Positions 1 through 5,182 are shown, numbered from the stretch's first letter. The stretch: DNA of 5,216 nucleotides from Phycisphaerales bacterium (GCA_011057845.1 DSDB01000350.1:1-5216); one strand, 5' to 3'. Numbers and translations: made by a program. The notes: generated by a model not told the origin, from the sequence alone.

Positions 1-291
1 CAGTTGGGTCAGGTTCTCAATCAAGGCATCCGCCTGGTCGCTCGGGCGGTGGGAGAAGCTGTGGTGGAAGAGAATAACCGATGGCTTACGTGTCTTCCTC
101 TGAGCCATAATAAGACCGAAGTCTGTATCGGCGGTGATGACTATACGTTGCTCTTGGTGCGCGCGGTCGACGATTCTCACATCGCTATCACACTGCATGC
201 GGTAGTCCTGGACATGGACGGCGTCGTGGCCGAGATTCCGCAACGCCTCGGCCACCTTGGGAGAGATGGGATTGTCAACGAGGAATCTCAT
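1..291 (-). CDS. DUF5615 PIN-like ribonuclease toxin (partial, C-terminus cut by window edge)
   Basis: Ninety-seven codons are open from the ATG at 291 to the left edge with no stop. The translation begins MRFLVDNPISPKVAEALRNL and later reads VITADTDFG. This matches the DUF5615 (Mut7-C/PIN-like, COG4634) pattern of an N-terminal 'FLVD.N.' strand, a 'GHDAVHV.D' strand and a 'T.DTDF' strand. The likely acidic metal-binding residues are D6, D55 and D57, with D37 in the segment that is usually 'SDEEI'. Family members are about 110-120 residues, so roughly 15-20 residues are missing. The start codon overlaps the stop of the upstream DUF433 gene as ATGA, the usual antitoxin-then-toxin arrangement with translational coupling. 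Known: this family is a predicted RNase toxin of type II toxin-antitoxin systems. Inferred: cytoplasmic RNA cleavage neutralised by the upstream product. The RNA target cannot be read from the sequence. Confidence 0.88.
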   Translation of the reverse strand, partial: MRFLVDNPISPKVAEALRNLGHDAVHVQDYRMQCDSDVRIVDRAHQEQRIVITADTDFGLIMAQRKTRKPSVILFHHSFSHRPSDQADALIENLTQL

Positions 292-515
292 GCGGACTTG
301 AGTGGCAGAGCACGTTCCTTGACGGCTTCAGCGGCATAACGCAGGGCTTCACGGATGTCCTCGCGTTCCAGTTCAGGATGGGCGTCGAGGATCTCCTTAT
401 CGCTCATCCCTTCGGCGACCATGGCCACCACCGTAGCTACCGGCATGCGCAGGTCGCGAATGCAGGGAACACCTGCCATCTTCTGCGGATCGATTGTGAT
501 GCGATTGAACACCAT
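288..515 (-). CDS. DUF433 family antitoxin
   Basis: This 75-residue protein starts MVFNRITIDPQKMAGVPCIR. It has the DUF433 (COG2442) signature: 'RI.IDP..M.G.PCIR..R.PV' at residues 5-26, then a helix-turn-helix-like segment, PVATVVAMVAEGMSDKEIL (25-43), and 'P.LE.EDI..AL.YAAE' (47-63). I chose the ATG at 513-515 because an AGAGG ribosome-binding site (521-525) sits 5 bases upstream and the family begins here. A longer reading to 644 would cross the promoter and has no conserved sequence. The gene overlaps the DUF5615 toxin by ATGA (288-291). Known: DUF433 and DUF5615 genes commonly pair as a predicted toxin-antitoxin system. The antitoxin is expected to bind the toxin and, through its helix-turn-helix, its own promoter. 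Length is normal for the family. Confidence 0.9.
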   Translation of the reverse strand: MVFNRITIDPQKMAGVPCIRDLRMPVATVVAMVAEGMSDKEILDAHPELEREDIREALRYAAEAVKERALPLKSA

Positions 516-551
516 TAGTACCTCTGCAAGCAGCAGGCAAGTCCACAGGTC

Positions 552-580
552 ATTATAGCCACCCCGAACAACCGCGACAA
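552..580 (-). promoter_or_regulatory. sigma70-type promoter of the DUF433/DUF5615 operon
   Basis: On the minus strand, TTGTCG (575-580) and a perfect TATAAT (552-557) are separated by exactly 17 bases. Transcription would start near 545 and leave a leader of about 30 bases before the antitoxin ATG at 515. The -10 box lies at the centre of the dyad GGT-N3-TATA-N3-ACC (548-563). A second small dyad, CTGC-AA-GCAG (524-533), lies in the leader next to the ribosome-binding site. Either could be an antitoxin operator for autorepression, which is inferred only. The promoter lies in the 85-base gap after the isocitrate dehydrogenase stop codon, so the operon can be expressed independently of that gene. 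Confidence 0.75.
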
Positions 581-600
581 GTCGGAAAGCGGGCGGCAAA

Positions 601-1674
601 TCACAGATGGGCGATGATGGCGTCGGCCATCTGGCTGGTTCCAACGGCGGTGGGGTCGTCGCGGTCGGGTTTCATGTCGTAGGTAACGTCCTTGCCTTCG
701 GCGACAACAGTTGCGACGGCATTCTCCAGGGCGTCCGCCTCGGCCGTCATGTTAAGATAGCGAAGCATCAGGACGCCGCTAAGGATAAGCGCGGTGGGAT
801 TGACCTTGTTGAGGCCCTTGTACTTGGGGGCGCTTCCGTGGGTGGCCTCGAAAACAGCCCCGTGGTCGCCGATATTGGCCCCCGGCGCGACGCCGAGGCC
901 TCCGACCAGGCCGGCGCAAAGGTCGCTGACGATATCGCCGTAGAGGTTGGGCAGGACCAGCACGTCGTAGAGTTCGGGCTTCTGGATGAGCTGCATGCAC
1001 ATGTTATCGACGATGCGGTCCTCGAACTCGATGTCGGGGTATTCCTGGGCCACCTGGCGGCTGACGTCCAGCCACAGGCCATCGGAGAACTTCATGATAT
1101 TGGCCTTGTGAACGCTCGTAACCTTCCGGCGTCCGTTCTTGCGGGCATACTCGAAGGCAAAACGCACGATTCGCCGGGTCCCGGCGACGCTGATGGGCTT
1201 TATGCTGATCCCCGCGTCAGGGGCGATTCTCCGCTTGCTATGGGCGTTGATCCATGCGATCAGCTCGGCGGTGTCGTCCTTGCCTTTCTCGAATTCGATG
1301 CCCGCGTAGAGGTCTTCCGTGTTCTCGCGAACGATGACAAGGTCGATATTCTCGTAGCGGCTGCGGACGCCGGGGTAGCTGCGGCACGGACGCAGGCAGG
1401 CATAAAGGTCCAGCGCCTGCCGTAGATACACGTTGATACTACGAAAGCCCGTTCCGACGGGTGTGGTGATGGGGGCCTTGAGGACCACGCCGTTCCTGCG
1501 GACCAGGTCCATCGTCTCATCGGGTATGGGTGTGCCCAGGCGTTCCATGACATCCACGCCGGCCTCGGCGGTCTCCCATTCGATTCCAGCCCCGGTGGCG
1601 TCGATGCAGCGGCGGGCGGCCGCGGCGATTTCCGGGCCGATTCCATCGCCCGTGATCAGCGTTACCTTCGTCAT
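601..1674 (-). CDS. icd: isocitrate dehydrogenase (NAD(P)-dependent, decarboxylating; short IDH3/Thermus-like form)
   Basis: This 357-residue enzyme of the isocitrate/isopropylmalate dehydrogenase family oxidatively decarboxylates isocitrate to 2-oxoglutarate in the cytoplasmic TCA cycle. It shows the N-terminal strand VTLITGDGIGPEI (4-16). The substrate loop GFRSINVYLRQ carries S79, N81 and R85, which mark isocitrate rather than isopropylmalate use. It also has R95, VRENTEDLYAG (R116, Y123), the catalytic K190 in VHKANIMK, D223, and the family signature NLYGDIVSDLCAGLVGG (243-259, D247 and D251). The adenine-site motif is HGSAPKYKG (279-287). K284, Y285, V291 and Y332 align with E. coli Lys344, Tyr345, Val351 and Tyr391, which bind the NADP 2'-phosphate. 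The residue aligned with Arg395 is P336. I therefore leave the coenzyme open, leaning to NADP. The ATG at 1672-1674 follows GGAG by 9 bases, and conservation begins there although the frame stays open upstream to 1896. The gene is monocistronic or continues into the toxin-antitoxin operon by read-through. Confidence 0.9.
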   Translation of the reverse strand: MTKVTLITGDGIGPEIAAAARRCIDATGAGIEWETAEAGVDVMERLGTPIPDETMDLVRRNGVVLKAPITTPVGTGFRSINVYLRQALDLYACLRPCRSYPGVRSRYENIDLVIVRENTEDLYAGIEFEKGKDDTAELIAWINAHSKRRIAPDAGISIKPISVAGTRRIVRFAFEYARKNGRRKVTSVHKANIMKFSDGLWLDVSRQVAQEYPDIEFEDRIVDNMCMQLIQKPELYDVLVLPNLYGDIVSDLCAGLVGGLGVAPGANIGDHGAVFEATHGSAPKYKGLNKVNPTALILSGVLMLRYLNMTAEADALENAVATVVAEGKDVTYDMKPDRDDPTAVGTSQMADAIIAHL

Positions 1675-1707
1675 GTCGTGAATCTCCGGATATTCTGAAA
1701 AGGCTGA

Positions 1708-1736
1708 ATGGTAGCAGGGGGGCTCTGCCCTGTCAA
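1708..1736 (-). promoter_or_regulatory. sigma70-type promoter of the isocitrate dehydrogenase gene
   Basis: On the minus strand, a perfect -35 TTGACA (1731-1736) and a -10 TACCAT (1708-1713) are separated by exactly 17 bases. A start near 1701 gives a leader of about 26 bases, containing the GGAG ribosome-binding site, before the ATG at 1674. The spacer holds overlapping short dyads: GGGC-TCT-GCCC (1720-1730) and GCAG-N7-CTGC (1714-1728). They could be a repressor site or chance in G+C-rich DNA. The promoter is back to back with the plus-strand promoter at 1778-1806, with about 41 bases between the two -35 boxes. Confidence 0.72.
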
Positions 1737-1777
1737 CCTGCCCCTTGGCCGTCCGCGTGTGGCTGTGCGGCGGATTC

Positions 1778-1806
1778 TTGTTGAATCCCCTCGGTCGCGT
1801 TATAAT
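1778..1806 (+). promoter_or_regulatory. sigma70-type promoter of the membrane protein gene
   Basis: TTGTTG (1778-1783) and a perfect TATAAT (1801-1806) are separated by 17 bases. The -35 box matches only TTG of the consensus, so strength rests mainly on the -10. A start near 1813 would give a leader of about 75 bases to the ATG at 1888. It is divergent from the isocitrate dehydrogenase promoter, so the two could share a regulator. Confidence 0.55.
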
Positions 1807-1887
1807 ACGGTTCATCGGGCCCTGATGGGCGCATACACTTTGACAAAACGCCATACGAGAGAATCTGGACTGTGCGAGGTCAACGAT

Positions 1888-2529
1888 ATGGAACAAGAGA
1901 AGAAGAACTCGACACCGTTATTGATAGCTGTGGCCATCATTCTGGTCGGTGCCGTAGGGGTCGGCTTCGGTGTGCGCCACGTGCGGCATCTCAGGCAGTC
2001 GCTCAAGGAGATGCCTCGGATGACGAAGGGGACCTCTGAGATCGAGCCGGAACCGGCGGCTGTTGTGGATGAGACGCCGCCGCCCGTGGTCGAATCTGTT
2101 GAGCCGGAGCCGGAGCCGGAGCCAGTGGTTGAAATCGTAGAGGTTCCCGTCGAAGAACCCGTTATGGAGGCCGATGAGTCCACGGTCAAGGTCGTCGAAG
2201 AGACGCCGCTCGAGCCCCAGCCGCAACCGCAACCCCAGTGGCAGTTCGGGCAGAATGCGGCGCTCGTCCAACAGTTCCTCGCCGATCTCAATCTCAATGA
2301 AGAGGAACAGGTCCGGCTGCGAGAGGGCATTGCGATGAGAATGCAGCGGTTCCAGACGATGAGCGAACAGGAACGCCAGGAGGAGGTCGCCCGCATGAGA
2401 CAAATGGGCGAGCGCTGGCAAGCGATGAGTGAACCTGAACGCCAGGCCGTGCTACAGCGTATGCGCGAACGCTTTGAGGATTGGCGAAGGAGCGGCTCAG
2501 CGGAACTGCCGGAGCTTAGCCTCGATTAA
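1888..2529 (+). CDS. single-pass membrane protein with Glu/Pro-rich linker and DUF3106-like helical repeats
   Basis: I do not recognise this 213-residue protein as a named family. Residues 1-9 are polar and charged. A hydrophobic, Gly/Val/Ile-rich segment (10-29) follows, then basic residues (R30, R33, R36), as in a single membrane anchor without an obvious cleavage site. Residues 50-118 form an acidic, extended Glu/Pro/Val linker with EPEPEPEP and then QPQPQPQ stretches, like the periplasm-spanning linkers of TonB or TolA. Residues 124-200 are charged, amphipathic helix with two 22-residue repeats beginning MSEQERQ (158) and MSEPERQ (180), each followed by 'RMR' and an 'RW/RF' pair. This recalls DUF3106 or Spy-like LTXXQ helical proteins. 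The ATG at 1888 has GAGG 8 bases upstream, and the N-terminal charge-hydrophobic pattern begins there. The frame is open back to 1708, but that would cross the promoter. A role in envelope sensing or scaffolding is only a guess. Confidence 0.75.
   Translation: MEQEKKNSTPLLIAVAIILVGAVGVGFGVRHVRHLRQSLKEMPRMTKGTSEIEPEPAAVVDETPPPVVESVEPEPEPEPVVEIVEVPVEEPVMEADESTVKVVEETPLEPQPQPQPQWQFGQNAALVQQFLADLNLNEEEQVRLREGIAMRMQRFQTMSEQERQEEVARMRQMGERWQAMSEPERQAVLQRMRERFEDWRRSGSAELPELSLD
2359..2490 (+). repeat. two tandem 66-base coding repeats (22 residues each)
   Basis: Codons from 2359 (MSEQERQ) and from 2425 (MSEPERQ) start two copies exactly 66 bases apart. They share ATGAG-GAAC-GAACGCCAGG-type DNA at their starts and a common protein pattern M-S-E-x-E-R-Q-x(7/8)-R-M-R. 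The copies have diverged in the second half, so this is an old protein-level duplication rather than a recent DNA duplication. Confidence 0.6.
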
Positions 2530-2669
2530 CCCGCCACCATGGGCCGGTTTCAAGCAGGGTGCAAAGCAGGAGTCCTTCTCAATACTGTCATGCGCATTCC
2601 GAGCCAGGCGAGGGGCAAGGGGCCGGGTGAGAACGGTGGGGGTACCGGCCGACAAGATCCGCTGGGGCG

Positions 2670-2698
2670 TTGACAGCGGTCAGCGCCGGCGGTAGGGT
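2670..2698 (+). promoter_or_regulatory. probable promoter of pheT
   Basis: A perfect -35 TTGACA (2670-2675) is followed after 17 bases by TAGGGT (2693-2698), which keeps the key first two and last positions of TATAAT. A start near 2705 gives a leader of about 29 bases, too short for a T-box or peptide-leader attenuator. The ribosome-binding site is poor: GGTGG (2726-2730) lies only 3 bases before the ATG. The rest of the 204-base gap (2530-2733) holds a GGCCGG...CCGGCC dyad (2621-2650, 18-base loop) and no convincing gene. Confidence 0.55.
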
Positions 2699-2733
2699 GT
2701 GGGTTTTTCCAAGGTCTTTGCTTTTGGTGGGTT

Positions 2734-4812
2734 ATGAAGGTTTCGCTCGACTGGTTGAAGGATTACGTGGAGGTTGATCGCCCCGGCGATGCGCTTGCGG
2801 CGATGCTCAGCGATCTGGGGTTCCCGTGCGAGAGCGTCGAACGGGTCGGCGACGATACCGTTATCGACCTGGAGGTGACGAGCAACCGCGGGGATTGCCT
2901 GGGCCACATTGGCGTAGCGAGGGAGATTGCGGCGGTGACGGGTCGGTCGCTACGGCTGCCGGAGACGGCATATCCGCGGTTGGAGCAGCATACCAGCGAG
3001 CTGGCGGCCGTGGAGATTGCCGAGCCGGAGCTGTGCGGGCGGTATACGGCCAGGATCATCAAGGGGGTCAAGGTGGGCCCATCGCCGGATTGGGTGGTGC
3101 GGCGGTTGGAGGCGGTGGGGCTGCGGAGCGTCAATAACGTGGTGGATGCCACGAATTATGCGATGATGGAGACGGGCCAGCCGCCCCATGCGTTTGACTA
3201 TGCCAAGATTGCCGATGGCAAGATCATCGTCCGACGCGGCCGGGCGGGCGAACGGATTACGAGCATCGACGGAACCCAATGTGAACTGAACGAGCGGATG
3301 CTGGCGATTGCCGACCCCTCCGGGCCGGTGGCCATCGCGGGGGTGATGGGCGGGCTGCATACGGAGGTCAGCGACGCGACGACGGATATTCTACTGGAGG
3401 ATGCGTATTTTGACCCGGTGAGCGTGCGGTCGACGTCGCGGGCACTGGCACTGCCCTCGGAGGCGTCGTACCGGTTCGAGCGGATCGTGGATATCGAGCA
3501 GGTGGACTGGGCGTCGCGGCGGACGTGCCGGCTGATCGTCGAATGGGCCGGCGGCAGGGTGGCCAAAGGCGTGGTGGATGTCTATCCGCGGCGCTGGGCC
3601 CCCAAGGAATTGCGGCTGCGGCTGGCACGGCTCAACGCCCTGCTGGGCATTGACGTGCCGGGCGGCGACGTGCTGCGGATTCTCGGGGCCCTGCAGTTCG
3701 AGCCCCGGCTGGAAGGCGATGTGGTGGTGTGCCGCGTGCCTTCGTGGCGATGTGATGTGTATCGTGAGGTGGATCTGATTGAAGAGGTGATTCGCGTCTA
3801 CGGATACGGTAAGGTGCCGACGCGAAGGAAGATCGAGATTGAGGTTGTGCCGGTAGATGCTCGGCAGAAGCTGGTGTCCACGGTAGGGGCGCATTTGAAC
3901 AGTTGCGGCTTTTATGAGACCGTCAATGTGACGTTCGTGGATGAGAAGGCCGCGGCGGTATTTGGCGAACCTGGAAGAGGGACGCTGGCCGTGCGGGACC
4001 AGGCCCGGCGGCAGGGCAGTATCCTGCGGCAGAGCCTGATCGGGTCGCTGCTGGGGGTCCTGCGCACCAATGTCAATGCGAAGAATCTGCCGTGCCGGGT
4101 GTATGAAATTGCTGATACTTTCGTGCCGGTTGGGGGTGGATGTTTGATTCGAGGACGGGACGCCCTCGACACGGGGTCTGCGGGCCACGGGCATCCTGCC
4201 CGTGCCGCGGGGTTGCCGATTGAGCGGCCGAAGTTGGGGCTGGTCTGCGATGGGGACCTTCGAGCGCTGCGGGGGGCCGTGGAGAGCGTGGTGTCCGTGC
4301 TGAATCGGGATGCGGAGGTTGTGTTTAAGCCGGCACAGTTGTCCTGGGCCGAACATGGGGCCCGAATCGAGGTCAACGGCGTCGAGATCGGGCTGGCGGG
4401 TGTGGTCTCCCAAGAAGTGGCGGCCTCGTTCGATATCAAGGACCTCTCGCCCGTGGCGGCGGAGGTGTATTTCGACGATCTGGCGAAGTTGGCTGGCGGG
4501 CCGATTGCGGTTCGGCCGATACCTCGGTTCCCGGCGATCGAGCGCGATCTATCCATCGTGGTTGACGAAACGGTGGCGTGGTCGGCGATTGCCGAGGCCG
4601 TGCGGGCCGGCGCGCCAGATGAACTGGAGCGGCTCGATTTCGTGACGATCTACCATGGCAAGGGCATCCCATCGGGGAGAAAATGCGTAACGCTGACGCT
4701 GCGCTTCCGCGATGCCGATGGTACGCTTACGCACGAACAGGTGGACCGGATGCAGAACCGGATTCTCGATGGCCTCAAGGCTGCTGTCGGGGCCCGGTTA
4801 CGGGCGATGTAG
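2734..4812 (+). CDS. pheT: phenylalanine--tRNA ligase beta subunit, lacking the EMAP-II-like tRNA-binding insert
   Basis: The 692-residue beta subunit of the alpha2-beta2 enzyme that charges tRNA-Phe in the cytoplasm; it edits mischarged Tyr-tRNA. Order: split B1 domain, MKVSLDWLKDYV (1-12) running directly into VIDLEVTSNRGDCLGHIGVA (43-62); B3/B4 editing domain (about 100-270) with NNVVDATNYAM, GQPPHAFD and GVMGG; B5 (about 288-362) with PSWRCDVYREVDLIEEVIRV; catalytic-like core (about 375-588); C-terminal ferredoxin-fold anticodon-binding domain (594-692) with RFPAIERDLSIVV and YHGKG. Editing-site residues are present: H152 and E222 align with Thermus His261 and Glu334, and A244 with E. coli Ala356; S242 replaces Thr354. 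The usual RFERGVD reads RFERIVD. About 100 residues of the OB-fold B2 domain are absent from between positions 40 and 42, which explains the length against about 795 in E. coli. Residues 470-493 are an unusual insertion. No pheS lies immediately upstream, so transcription is probably from 2670-2698. Confidence 0.96.
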   Translation: MKVSLDWLKDYVEVDRPGDALAAMLSDLGFPCESVERVGDDTVIDLEVTSNRGDCLGHIGVAREIAAVTGRSLRLPETAYPRLEQHTSELAAVEIAEPELCGRYTARIIKGVKVGPSPDWVVRRLEAVGLRSVNNVVDATNYAMMETGQPPHAFDYAKIADGKIIVRRGRAGERITSIDGTQCELNERMLAIADPSGPVAIAGVMGGLHTEVSDATTDILLEDAYFDPVSVRSTSRALALPSEASYRFERIVDIEQVDWASRRTCRLIVEWAGGRVAKGVVDVYPRRWAPKELRLRLARLNALLGIDVPGGDVLRILGALQFEPRLEGDVVVCRVPSWRCDVYREVDLIEEVIRVYGYGKVPTRRKIEIEVVPVDARQKLVSTVGAHLNSCGFYETVNVTFVDEKAAAVFGEPGRGTLAVRDQARRQGSILRQSLIGSLLGVLRTNVNAKNLPCRVYEIADTFVPVGGGCLIRGRDALDTGSAGHGHPARAAGLPIERPKLGLVCDGDLRALRGAVESVVSVLNRDAEVVFKPAQLSWAEHGARIEVNGVEIGLAGVVSQEVAASFDIKDLSPVAAEVYFDDLAKLAGGPIAVRPIPRFPAIERDLSIVVDETVAWSAIAEAVRAGAPDELERLDFVTIYHGKGIPSGRKCVTLTLRFRDADGTLTHEQVDRMQNRILDGLKAAVGARLRAM
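4141..4212 (+). repeat. palindromic element inserted in frame within pheT
   Basis: The segment encodes residues 470-493 of PheT, including GRDALDTGSAGHGHPARAAG. These sit where ordinary homologues pass from 'R.(Y/F)EI...F.P' straight to 'RP.L.L'. It contains two hairpins. The first is CGAGG/CCTCG (4150-4154 with 4164-4168). The second is a perfect 7-base CACGGGC-ATCCT-GCCCGTG (4186-4204), extended by GCGG/CCGC (4180-4183 with 4205-4208) around a two-base bulge. Its length is a multiple of three and the frame is kept. From memory, similar 'HGQDARAT' / 'GKMPVPR' peptides are translated palindromes dispersed in planctomycete and verrucomicrobial genomes, and here the reverse strand reads GRMPVARRPR. 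The exact borders are uncertain by several codons. Confidence 0.6.
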
Positions 4813-4821
4813 CGACCGGTG

Positions 4822-4844
4822 CGATCGGCAAGCGGCACCGATTG
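4822..4844 (+). terminator. weak hairpin after pheT
   Basis: CGATCGG (4822-4828) can pair with CCGATTG (4838-4844), giving 7 pairs with one G-U and a 9-base loop, starting 10 bases after the pheT stop. A competing CGGTGC/GCACCG stem (4817-4822 with 4835-4840) overlaps it. No T-tract follows, so intrinsic termination is doubtful and this may be only RNA structure. Confidence 0.2.
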
Positions 4845-4926
4845 TGGTGGGCGGGCGTTCAGTTGAAGACGGCCCTGTCGCAGTCGAATACGGCGTCTTT
4901 GAGGCAAAAACGCAGGTTTGTGACAG

Positions 4927-4976
4927 TGGGCCCGCCTGGATTCGAACCAGGGACCAAGGGATTATGAGTCCCCTGC
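4927..4976 (-). tRNA. 3' half of a tRNA gene, anticodon CAT (Met or Ile2 type); partial, probable attachment-site copy
   Basis: On the minus strand the sequence folds as the complete 3' part of a tRNA. It has anticodon stem GGGGA (4969-4973), loop CTCATAA (4962-4968, anticodon CAT at 4964-4966), stem TCCCT (4957-4961), a 5-base variable region TGGTC, T-stem CCTGG, loop TTCGAAT and CCAGG (4935-4951), acceptor strand CGGGCCC (4928-4934) and discriminator A (4927). CCA is not encoded. Similarity ends just upstream of the anticodon stem; only GCA (4974-4976) could be the end of a D-stem. No D-arm follows, and no GGGCCCG 5' acceptor strand is found in the rest of the window. It is therefore not a functional tRNA here. 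Such 3' fragments are typical of the distal att site left by tyrosine-integrase elements that insert at a tRNA. CAT elongator Met versus Ile2 cannot be decided without the 5' half. Confidence 0.85.
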
Positions 4977-5182
4977 GGACAGGGGCGCAAGTATTGCCCC
5001 ATAAAGGACTTACGGATTCACACGAGAGCGTCTTACCCCCACGCTTACCCTCAGATAAACCGAAAACCCCTCGCAAACAGGCCGATGGCCTCCACGAGCT
5101 TGACCGGCTGGCCGAGGCATGGCCTGGGCTGTCCGAGGCCGTCCGGCGGGAGATTCTGAGGCTGGCGGGGGTGTTGCGATGA
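4964..5182 (+). CDS. short hypothetical protein of the putative mobile element, possibly an N-terminally truncated remnant
   Basis: From the only in-frame ATG near the tRNA fragment (4964-4966, the complement of the anticodon) there are 72 codons to the TGA at 5180-5182. No ribosome-binding site is seen, because the upstream bases are tRNA sequence, so the start is very uncertain. The N-terminal part is unstructured and proline-rich (QVLPHKG, SVLPPRLP). Residues about 40-72 form a convincing helix pair, HELDRLAEAWPGLSEAVRRE followed by ILRLAGVLR. I recall similar 'WP.L...IR..IL.L' tails in planctomycete accessory proteins, sometimes at the end of integrases, but cannot verify this. The stop overlaps the next ATG as ATGA. 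It could be the displaced C-terminal tail of a larger gene cut at the attachment site, or a small independent gene with a non-ATG start. Confidence 0.4.
   Translation: MSPLRTGAQVLPHKGLTDSHESVLPPRLPSDKPKTPRKQADGLHELDRLAEAWPGLSEAVRREILRLAGVLR
4986..5014. repeat. imperfect inverted repeat beside the tRNA fragment, candidate recombinase-binding site
   Basis: CGCAAGT (4986-4992) and ACTTACG (5008-5014) are inverted copies with one mismatch. They are separated by 15 bases, of which ATT and AAA near the arms extend the symmetry. The repeat starts 10 bases beyond the end of tRNA similarity, on the side predicted to be the mobile element. A G-rich stem, GGGGC/GCCCC (4982-4986 with 4996-5000), overlaps it. 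Two CTTACCC direct repeats (5032-5038, 5044-5050) lie further right. Core-type plus arm-type integrase sites would look like this, but the assignment is inferred. Confidence 0.35.

Noticed and set aside
4..339. Plus-strand open frame of 111 codons
   Set aside because: It is antisense to the DUF5615 toxin and the end of the DUF433 antitoxin, both of which have clear family motifs. No ribosome-binding site or recognisable domain is seen.
607..1425. Plus-strand open frame of 272 codons
   Set aside because: It is a long antisense shadow of isocitrate dehydrogenase produced by high G+C codon bias. The minus-strand protein has all its catalytic residues.
1840..1868. Perfect TTGACA (1840-1845) as a second promoter for the membrane protein gene
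   Set aside because: No acceptable -10 box lies 16-18 bases downstream; the candidates (ATCTGG, AATCTG) match poorly.
1812..2396. Minus-strand open frame rich in Ser/Thr/Gly
   Set aside because: It is antisense to the Glu/Pro linker gene. The repetitive composition comes from GAGCCGGAGCC-type codons on the other strand.
2621..2650. GGCCGG...CCGGCC dyad as a terminator for the membrane protein gene
   Set aside because: The stem is 6 bases with an 18-base loop and no T-tract, lying about 90 bases after the stop. It is more likely chance in G+C-rich DNA.
2429..2695. Plus-strand open frame spanning the end of the membrane protein gene and the gap before pheT
   Set aside because: It starts inside another gene in a different frame, has no start signal or domain, and overlaps the pheT promoter.
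3391..4413. Minus-strand open frame of 340 codons opposite pheT
   Set aside because: It is His/Pro/Arg-rich, low-complexity shadow translation of a fully conserved pheT.
4712..4963. Upstream extension of the right-end ORF back into pheT
   Set aside because: It would start inside pheT in another frame and read through the whole tRNA fragment. The translation has no conserved content before about 4977.
4683..4967. Plus-strand frame ending in VGPPGFEPGTKGL
   Set aside because: This ending is the well-known antisense translation of a tRNA T-arm and anticodon region, and the rest overlaps pheT out of frame.
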